Positions 58,564 to 64,000 of a stretch of DNA of 64,000 bases are shown here, in pieces; within the stretch, counting starts at the first letter, position 1, and each line of letters begins with the position of its first letter. A program made the position numbers and the translations under genes. Where the stretch lies: positions 1-64,000 of the forward strand of contig JBOHFI010000013.1 of the NCBI GenBank assembly GCA_050699595.1, written 5' to 3'. Source of the DNA: GCA-003244245 sp050699595. Its GTDB lineage: Bacteria; Actinomycetota; Actinomycetes; Mycobacteriales; Pseudonocardiaceae. The notes beneath the pieces are model-generated. The model made no database searches and was not told where the DNA came from. It worked only from the letters and a program-made list of their open reading frames with translations.

Positions 58564-59546
58564 GCCTTTCCACCATGTCAGCGACCCCGAAGAAGAGCCT
58601 GATGCTGCTCTCCGGGCGCTACCACCCCGAGCTGGTCGACCAGGTGGCCAAGCACCTCGACATCGCCGTCACCCCGCAGTCGGCCTACTCCTTCGCCAAC
58701 GGTGAGATCTTCGTCCGGTTCGAGGAGTCGGTACGCGGCTGCGACGCCTTCGTCATGCAAGCCCACACCGCCCCGATCAACGATGCCATCATGGAGCATC
58801 TGATCATGGTAGATGCGCTCAAGCGCGCGTCGGCCAAGCGCATCACCGCCGTGATGCCGTTCTGGGGTTACAGCCGCCAGGACAAGAAGCACCGCGGGCG
58901 CGAGCCCATCTCCGCCCGGCTCGTCGCGGACCTGCTCAAGGTCGCCGGTGCACACCGGATCATGACGGTGGACCTGCACACCTCACAGATCATGGGCTTC
59001 TTCGACGGCCCGGTGGACCACCTGTTCGCGCTGCCGCTGCTCGCCACACACATCAAGACGACCTACGCCGGGCGTGAGCTGGCCGTGGTGTCGCCGGACT
59101 CCGGCCGGGTGCGACTGGCCGAGCGCTGGGCCGATGCGCTCGGCGGCACGCCGCTGGCGTTCATCCACAAGACCCGCGACCCTGGCCGGCCCAACCGGGC
59201 GGTCGCCAACCGGGTGGTCGGCGACATCGACGGCCGGCTCTGCCTGGTGATCGATGACATGATCGACACCGGTGGCACGGTGGCCGGTGCGGTGCGAGCG
59301 CTGCGCGAGGCCGGCGCCACCGACGTCGTCATCGCCGCCACCCACGGGGTGTTGTCCGGCCCGGCTACCGAGCGGCTGTCCAGCTGCGGCGCCCGCGAGG
59401 TCATCCTCACCAACACGTTGCCCATTCCGGACGAGAAGCGCTTTCCCGGGATGACGGTGCTGTCCATCGCGCCGCTGCTGGCCCGGGCGATCCATGAGGT
59501 CTTCGAGGACGGTTCGGTGACCAGCCTGTTCGACGGCAACGCCTGA
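58560..59546 (+). CDS. prs: Ribose-phosphate pyrophosphokinase
   Basis: 328 residues. It makes PRPP from ribose-5-phosphate and ATP. The ATP/ribose regions FWGYSRQDKKHRGREPIS and TVDLHTSQIMGFF are conserved, and the PRPP-binding loop is LVIDDMIDTGGTV. GTG start overlaps the glmU stop, giving the standard actinobacterial glmU-prs pair. Confidence 0.97.
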   Translation: MSLSTMSATPKKSLMLLSGRYHPELVDQVAKHLDIAVTPQSAYSFANGEIFVRFEESVRGCDAFVMQAHTAPINDAIMEHLIMVDALKRASAKRITAVMPFWGYSRQDKKHRGREPISARLVADLLKVAGAHRIMTVDLHTSQIMGFFDGPVDHLFALPLLATHIKTTYAGRELAVVSPDSGRVRLAERWADALGGTPLAFIHKTRDPGRPNRAVANRVVGDIDGRLCLVIDDMIDTGGTVAGAVRALREAGATDVVIAATHGVLSGPATERLSSCGAREVILTNTLPIPDEKRFPGMTVLSIAPLLARAIHEVFEDGSVTSLFDGNA

Positions 59547-59557
59547 CCCGTTATACT
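59529..59557 (+). promoter_or_regulatory. Promoter for rplY
   Basis: TTCGAC (59529-59534), a 17-bp spacer and TATACT (59552-59557) form a good sigma-70-type promoter that begins inside the last prs codons. Transcription would start about 25 nt before the rplY GTG. Confidence 0.6.
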
Positions 59558-59592
59558 TCGCCGCCACCGCCTTTCCGCTAAGGGAGTTCACT

Positions 59593-60195
59593 GTGTCCGA
59601 GGTCCGTCTGGCCGCTGAGCCGCGCACTGAGTTCGGCAAGGGCGCCGCCCGCCGTACCCGACGCGCCGGCAAGATCCCCGCAGTGCTCTACGGGCACGGC
59701 AGCGACCCGCTGCATGTGGCGCTGCCCGCGTTGGAGTTCGCCCGGGTGGTGCGCGAGCAGGGCAGCAACGCCGTGCTCAGCCTCGACCTGGACGGCCGGC
59801 CGCAGCTCGCGCTGACCAAGACCGTCACCGTGCATCCGCTCCGGCGGTACATCGAGCACGTCGATCTGCTGATCGTCCGGCACGGCGAGAAGGTCGTGGT
59901 GGACGTCCACATCGTCATCACCGGCAGCCCCGGCCCGGATGCGCTGGTCACCCAGGAGCTGGGAACGCTCCAGGTCGAGGCGGATGCGATGGCGATCCCT
60001 GACGAGATCGAGGTGTCCATCCAAGGCCTTGAGGTCGGCACCCGGGTACTGGCCGGCGAGGTACCGCTGCCGCCGGGTGTGGAGCTGCGGACCGACCCGG
60101 AATACCTCGTGATCAATATCGTCGCATCGACCGCCGGGGACCTCGGAGCCGAGGGCGTGGATGAGACGGCCTCATCCGAGTCAACCGACGAGTAG
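59593..60195 (+). CDS. rplY: 50S ribosomal protein L25/general stress protein Ctc
   Basis: 200 residues with an L25 domain (RTEFGKGAARRTRRAGKIPA, VLYGHG) that binds 5S rRNA and a C-terminal TL5/Ctc extension (VHIVITGSPGPDALVTQELG region, ending acidic). GTG start with AAGGGAG 8 nt upstream and its own promoter. Followed 16 bp later by pth. Confidence 0.95.
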   Translation: MSEVRLAAEPRTEFGKGAARRTRRAGKIPAVLYGHGSDPLHVALPALEFARVVREQGSNAVLSLDLDGRPQLALTKTVTVHPLRRYIEHVDLLIVRHGEKVVVDVHIVITGSPGPDALVTQELGTLQVEADAMAIPDEIEVSIQGLEVGTRVLAGEVPLPPGVELRTDPEYLVINIVASTAGDLGAEGVDETASSESTDE

Positions 60196-60211
60196 GGTCT
60201 TCGATGAGGCT

Positions 60212-60808
60212 GTGACTACTGACGGTAGTACTGACTGGGTCGCTGGTGAGCTCGCACTGATCGTCGGTCTGGGCAACCCCGGACCCGGCCACGCCGGCAA
60301 CCGGCACAATGTCGGGTTCATGGTGGTCGATGAGCTGGCCCGCCGAGTGGGTGGGCGGCTCACCTCGCACAAAGCCGGGGCCGACGTGCTGGAAACCCGA
60401 CTGGCCGGGCGGCGTGTAGTGCTGGCCCGCCCACGCTCGTTCATGAACATCTCCGGACCGGCGGTCGCCGGGACGGCGCGGTACTTCACGATCCCACCGA
60501 CCGACGTGGTGGTCGTGCACGACGAGCTGGACCTCGATTACGAGGTGATCAGGCTCAAGCGCGGCGGTGGCGAGGGTGGGCACAACGGCCTGCGCTCGGT
60601 TTCGGAGTTCCTGGGCAGCAAGGATTACCTGCGAGTGCGCTTCGGCATTGGCCGCCCGCCCGGCCGGATGGATCCGGCTGACTTCGTGCTGCGCGACTTC
60701 TCCGCCGAGCAGCGCCGCGAGCTGGCCCTGCTGGTGGACCGCTGCGCCGACGCCGTCGAGCAACTCCTCACCCAAGGCCTGGCCGCCACCCAGAACCAGC
60801 TGCACTGA
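60212..60808 (+). CDS. pth: Peptidyl-tRNA hydrolase
   Basis: 198 residues. It releases tRNA from drop-off peptidyl-tRNA. The signature IVGLGNPGPGHAGNRHNVGF includes the catalytic histidine (NRHN), with FMNISG and VVVHDELDL carrying the catalytic aspartate, then GGGEGGHNGLRS. The GTG at 60212 has GATGAGG close upstream; an earlier in-frame start would overlap rplY. Confidence 0.96.
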   Translation: MTTDGSTDWVAGELALIVGLGNPGPGHAGNRHNVGFMVVDELARRVGGRLTSHKAGADVLETRLAGRRVVLARPRSFMNISGPAVAGTARYFTIPPTDVVVVHDELDLDYEVIRLKRGGGEGGHNGLRSVSEFLGSKDYLRVRFGIGRPPGRMDPADFVLRDFSAEQRRELALLVDRCADAVEQLLTQGLAATQNQLH

Positions 60809-60809
60809 C

Positions 60810-60863
60810 CAGGATTATTGATCATCACAGGATTCTTGATCAGCTTTTTCAGGCTGGAAGCTG
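60810..60863. terminator. Direct repeats and hairpin between convergent pth and HTH-operon ends
   Basis: CAGGATTATTGATCA (60810-60824) is repeated with one change at 60828-60842. Next to it CAGCTT/AAGCTG (60841-60846/60858-60863) can form a hairpin followed by T-rich sequence on one side. The gap between the convergent stop codons is only 40 bp, so shared termination is likely. Confidence 0.4.
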
Positions 60864-61340
60864 CAGTAGCCATGCCTCTTGCTGGCTGCTGTCGGCGAAG
60901 ACCTTGATGACCGGGAACTGCCATTGTTCGCGAGTGGTAGCTAGCTGCGCGGCGTCCACACCGCCGTTCATCAGCGCGTTGACTGCGGCGTCTCGTAACT
61001 GGCGGATCTCGGCATCCACGGCCTTGATGGCGTCCACCATCGACTCATACATGTCGTCAAGGGCGCGGATGCTCTGCCCCTCGCCGACCTCGCCAACCCA
61101 CCCGTGACCGCCGGGCCAAACCCGGCCGGTCACCAGACGGTCCACGTCGGGTAGGTGCGCAACCCCGAGGCCACGAGCGATCTCGATCACCTTCGCCACA
61201 GCGGTGGTCTCAGTGTAGTCCTGTACTGCCAGTTTCACATCCGTTGCGTCCCTCACGGGCTTCCCTTCCGGTGGGTTGTGCTCCGAGCACACCCAGGCTC
61301 TCACGACACCTCGAGTCGGTCGAGCGCTCAGTGTGGTCAT
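60849..61340 (-). CDS. Hypothetical protein in an operon with an HTH regulator
   Basis: 163 residues, no recognised family. A middle region with VKLAVQDYTETTAVAKVIEIARG and an amphipathic helix (DDMYESMVDAIKAVDAEIRQ) suggests a soluble, partly coiled protein; the amino end is arginine/cysteine-containing. Its ATG overlaps the stop of the HTH regulator (ATGA), so the two are co-translated and may act together. Confidence 0.6.
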   Translation of the reverse strand: MTTLSARPTRGVVRAWVCSEHNPPEGKPVRDATDVKLAVQDYTETTAVAKVIEIARGLGVAHLPDVDRLVTGRVWPGGHGWVGEVGEGQSIRALDDMYESMVDAIKAVDAEIRQLRDAAVNALMNGGVDAAQLATTREQWQFPVIKVFADSSQQEAWLLQLPA

Positions 61341-62737
61341 GTCATCATGGCGGCGAGCACGTTGGCTTCTGCCCGGATTGTCTGCGCAAGGGAATCCCTT
61401 GGGGCCGCGCCAGCAGCGTGGGCAAGCACCCGCAGGTCACTCCCGAGACGAGCGGATCGCACGTTCTCGGCGACCGTGAGCGCGGTTCGCGCTGCCTCGT
61501 TCGCCTCTGCCGGTTCACCTCCGAGGTACAGCAACGCCGCCAGTCGGGCTGCCGCGATGGCCTTGCCGCGAGCACGGCCCGAGGGGTAGCGCTCAACCGC
61601 GTCCGAGAGGCAGGTCACCAGTTCTGCTCGAACATCGCGCTGAGGCAAGTTGGTGATAAGGAGATCGAACAGGGCGTTGGCGGTATCCCCGTTGAGTTTG
61701 GCCAGGGTAAAGAACCGGAGCCACGGCGGATCGTTCTCGATCGACTCGGGCTTGTAGTGGTCCATCGTTAGCTGAATGAAGCGGCGACACTGAGTTGAAT
61801 CAGGCTTCTTAGCGTATGCGAGGGCCTTGACCGCATGCAGCATTGACACCGCATTGGGTGTGAGCACGTCAGCAGCGGTATGGGCGAGTTGCACCAGCTC
61901 AAGCGCCGCGTCCGGATTGCCCGTATGGATTTCCTGGCGGGCGAGGCCGGTGGCGACATGTGCCCGGATCCCCAGGTCCCCCGATTCGTGGGCGGCGCGG
62001 AGCCCGAGGAGGAACAGCTCACGAGCCTGGGTATTCAGACCCGCATCGAAGGTCGCCCACGCCGCCAGATCAGCCAATTGGGCGACGGTCGCCGCGAGCG
62101 TGCGGCGCACCTCAGGCATGCAGGAACCATTCAAGAGTTCCACGCCCCACCGCAGCGCGCCGAGAATGTGGTGACGCACCGGAGTCCCACCTACCTGGTG
62201 GTCCCGGGCTTCAAGCATCTCAGTGGTGGCACGCAGCTCGCGTATGTCACCGGGCCGGACGGTGGCGGGGATCTGGGGTTCATCGGCCTGGACAATGATC
62301 CGCATGGCGGGTTCATCGAGCGTCGCGCCGAAGGCGACCGCCGCAGCAACCGTGGTGAGTTCTCGGCGCTTCGAAGTCTCCACCCCTTCCAACTCGGACA
62401 CGTCGTTTTCGCCGGGAAAGGCGACAGGCAGGACAGGCATCTCTCCCCGTGAGCTACTCGCGTGCAACGCTTGCCGATGCGCTTTGGCCTGTTCATGCAA
62501 TCTGATCAGAGCGCCGCCAGCACCAAGGGCGCGGTCGATCGCCTCGACCAGTATAGCGGAAGGCAGACCCTTGTGCGGCCGCTCGGCAAGCGAGATGTAC
62601 TGCGGGGTGTACCCGACAATTCCTGCGAGGTCGGGCTGACTCAGGTTGGCGGCCTTGCGTAGCCGCCGGATCTCTTGAGCAAGCCGGACTACGGCGAGAT
62701 AAAATTCGTCGCCGCCAGCCGCTTCGACTTCTGTCAC
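61337..62737 (-). CDS. XRE-family HTH regulator with TPR-like C-terminal domain
   Basis: 466 residues. The DNA-binding domain lies at about residues 14-70: LAQEIRRLRKAANLSQPDLA, then GYTPQYISLAERPHKG, the recognition helix and its SLAE motif. The remaining 370 residues are helical repeats (for example AWATFDAGLNTQARELFLLG). The GTG at 62737 is chosen because GGAGAG lies 6 nt upstream and the HTH then starts near the amino end; a longer GTG at 62860 exists. Divergent from the radical SAM gene across 145 bp, which makes it a candidate regulator of that gene. Confidence 0.85.
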   Translation of the reverse strand: MTEVEAAGGDEFYLAVVRLAQEIRRLRKAANLSQPDLAGIVGYTPQYISLAERPHKGLPSAILVEAIDRALGAGGALIRLHEQAKAHRQALHASSSRGEMPVLPVAFPGENDVSELEGVETSKRRELTTVAAAVAFGATLDEPAMRIIVQADEPQIPATVRPGDIRELRATTEMLEARDHQVGGTPVRHHILGALRWGVELLNGSCMPEVRRTLAATVAQLADLAAWATFDAGLNTQARELFLLGLRAAHESGDLGIRAHVATGLARQEIHTGNPDAALELVQLAHTAADVLTPNAVSMLHAVKALAYAKKPDSTQCRRFIQLTMDHYKPESIENDPPWLRFFTLAKLNGDTANALFDLLITNLPQRDVRAELVTCLSDAVERYPSGRARGKAIAAARLAALLYLGGEPAEANEAARTALTVAENVRSARLGSDLRVLAHAAGAAPRDSLAQTIRAEANVLAAMMT

Positions 62738-62882
62738 TACGGACTCTCCGCACGGGTGCCTGAGTAGGGTAAAAGGGATCAAGTACTTGGCGTAGTCGAT
62801 TTGACCCGTCCCGTCATCGTACGGGGTCTGCTCACCTGGTCGCGACTCACTAGCACACACGCCGATGGCCAGGAGGATTCCG

Positions 62883-64000
62883 ATGCCTGATCTGTCCCTG
62901 TCCCCTCATGATCGGCTCTTGTACGCCGTCGCGCACGTCACGGGCGGCGCTCCGCCAGCGAGTACCCGGCTGTGGTCGGTTCCCCTCGCTGAACCTGCCC
63001 TGGTCCACGACGCGCTCACCGATTGTGTGGGCGGCGAGCGGACGGTCGTGGTCACCAGCACCTTGGATCGGCGGCTGGTCCTGATCCAACACGAAGCGGG
63101 CGACTCCTGGACAGCGGCCGATCTGTCCGGGCAACCGCACGGGACTCGCACCTGGCCGCAGTGGACACACGACCAGATAACCATCACCGAACCAGGCAGT
63201 TGGCTCTCACATGCACACATCACCCCGGAGGGCCAGCGGCGGCTGCTGAGACCGCGGCTGCTACTGGTTTCGCTGTACCACCCGGAGTACTTCCCACTGC
63301 CGAGGTTCCCGCTGGCAATCTCTGACCTGGCGCGGGCAGCGCGGGCAACCCTGCTCGGCCGCGTCGAGCTGATGGACATGCAGCTCGGTGTTTCGCTGGA
63401 CGACATCATCCACCGCATCTCAACCGGCGGCATCGACATCGTGGGGGTCTCGGCCACCTTCGGGCAGCACAATCTGATGACTCGACTACTGGATGAGATC
63501 GCCAACGGCGAACAGTCCCCCATGGTTGCGGCGGGCGGCAGCCTGACCGCGCGCAACGAACGCATCCTGCTGGAGCGCTACCCGAACCTGATCATCGGCC
63601 GGGGCGCGGGTGAGCCTACTGTCGCTGACGTCCTCGCCCATTGGCACGGCGACCTAGAGGTCGAGCACATCCGGGGCGCGGGCTACTACCGAGCAGCCCG
63701 CGGCGAGGGCACGCTGTCGATCGGCCGGGTACGGCGCACTGCCACGGTCGCTAACCGTTTTCAGACCGACATGTGGCCCGAGCTGGACCTACTGGAGCGC
63801 ACCTTCGCGCACAACGGCGTCGCCCAGCTCGAAGCCAGCCGGGGGTGCACGAACTTCTGCTCGTTCTGCCCGCGCGGGCATAAGGGCCAGTGGGCCGGTG
63901 CTGCTTCAGAGGCCCTGCCGTGGATTCTCCGGGAGATGGGCGCGGTCTTCGACCGGCACCCACGCGTGTCCCGCACCCTGTACCTGGTGGACGAGGAGTT
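62883..64000 (+). CDS. Radical SAM protein with B12-binding-like N-terminal region (3' end beyond window)
   Basis: 372 codons are visible and the frame is still open at the window end. ATG at 62883 has a perfect AGGAGG (62871-62876), 6 nt spacing. The first 130 residues are unfamiliar. The next segment (LLLVSLYHPEYFPL, IDIVGVSATFGQHN, MVAAGGSLTARNERILLERY, IIGRGAGEPTVADVL) has the layout of a cobalamin-binding Rossmann domain. About residue 320 is the cluster motif ASRGCTNFCSFCPRG, the C-x3-C-x2-C of radical SAM enzymes. Class B radical SAM proteins do methylations and rearrangements, often in natural-product pathways; the substrate here is unknown. Confidence 0.83.
   Translation, partial: MPDLSLSPHDRLLYAVAHVTGGAPPASTRLWSVPLAEPALVHDALTDCVGGERTVVVTSTLDRRLVLIQHEAGDSWTAADLSGQPHGTRTWPQWTHDQITITEPGSWLSHAHITPEGQRRLLRPRLLLVSLYHPEYFPLPRFPLAISDLARAARATLLGRVELMDMQLGVSLDDIIHRISTGGIDIVGVSATFGQHNLMTRLLDEIANGEQSPMVAAGGSLTARNERILLERYPNLIIGRGAGEPTVADVLAHWHGDLEVEHIRGAGYYRAARGEGTLSIGRVRRTATVANRFQTDMWPELDLLERTFAHNGVAQLEASRGCTNFCSFCPRGHKGQWAGAASEALPWILREMGAVFDRHPRVSRTLYLVDEE

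Noticed and set aside
1..64000. CRISPR arrays, rRNA genes, intact insertion sequences, prophage genes
   Set aside because: None could be seen: no regularly spaced repeats, no transposase or integrase motifs, and no rRNA sequence. The 26-bp repeat pair is not flanked by a transposase.

Overview
The window is high-GC, gene-dense DNA from an actinobacterium, probably of the Pseudonocardiales type. The reasons are strong GC at third codon positions, many GTG and TTG starts, GTGA/ATGA translational coupling, leaderless-type -10 boxes placed about 7 nt before start codons, several XRE-type helix-turn-helix/TPR regulators, and the housekeeping run tRNA-Gln - glmU - prs - rplY - pth, which is typical of actinobacteria. 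No species is claimed.

Layout. 0-10.7 kb: the tail of a probable methyltransferase, glpD, then a small AT-richer island (2.2-5 kb). The island holds a truncated D-amino-acid oxidase, a frameshifted HTH/TPR regulator, a GNAT acetyltransferase and a gamma-glutamylcyclotransferase-like protein. After it come a MetE-like methyltransferase, an enoyl-CoA hydratase relative, small membrane proteins and two HTH/TPR regulators. 10.8-21.3 kb (+ strand): glycan cluster A, nine tightly coupled genes: nucleotide-sugar dehydrogenase, ATP-grasp ligase, flavin enzyme, polyprenyl-phosphate sugar transferase, GT4, epimerase, GH18, membrane GT2 and an atypical LuxR-type regulator. 21.3-24.4 kb: a decayed zone with remnants of a GT2, a class IV aminotransferase and a zinc-binding methyltransferase around one intact sugar transferase. 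24.4-45.3 kb (- strand): glycan cluster B, with polysaccharide lyase-like proteins, a bi-domain oxidoreductase, asparagine synthase, GT4s, a UDP/GDP-sugar dehydrogenase, two Wzz-like proteins, a flippase, a polymerase, and a distinctive low-GC module (fused nucleotidyltransferase-aminotransferase, CDP-alcohol phosphotransferase, methyltransferase). 45.5-55.6 kb: cluster C, with an Alg13/14-like transferase, FemAB-like protein, duplicated membrane protein, sugar transferase, polymerase, MurJ-like flippase, Wzz, DegT aminotransferase and Gfo/Idh dehydrogenase. 55.9-60.8 kb: desaturase, tRNA-Gln and housekeeping genes. 60.8-64 kb: an HTH regulator operon divergent from a radical SAM/B12-type protein cut by the window end.

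How the genes work together. The middle 45 kb appears to build two or three extracellular glycans. There are three polyprenyl-phosphate glycosyl-1-phosphate transferases, two Wzy-like polymerases, two flippases and three Wzz-like proteins. Both A and B pair a uronate-forming dehydrogenase with an amide-forming enzyme (ATP-grasp in A, AsnB in B), which suggests amidated uronic acids. B also carries its own beta-helix and heparinase-type proteins. The cytidylyl/amino-transfer plus CDP-alcohol module suggests an aminoalkyl phosphate or phosphonate head group, and is the best candidate for undescribed chemistry. A perfect 26-bp direct repeat brackets cluster B and marks it as a rearranged or acquired block.
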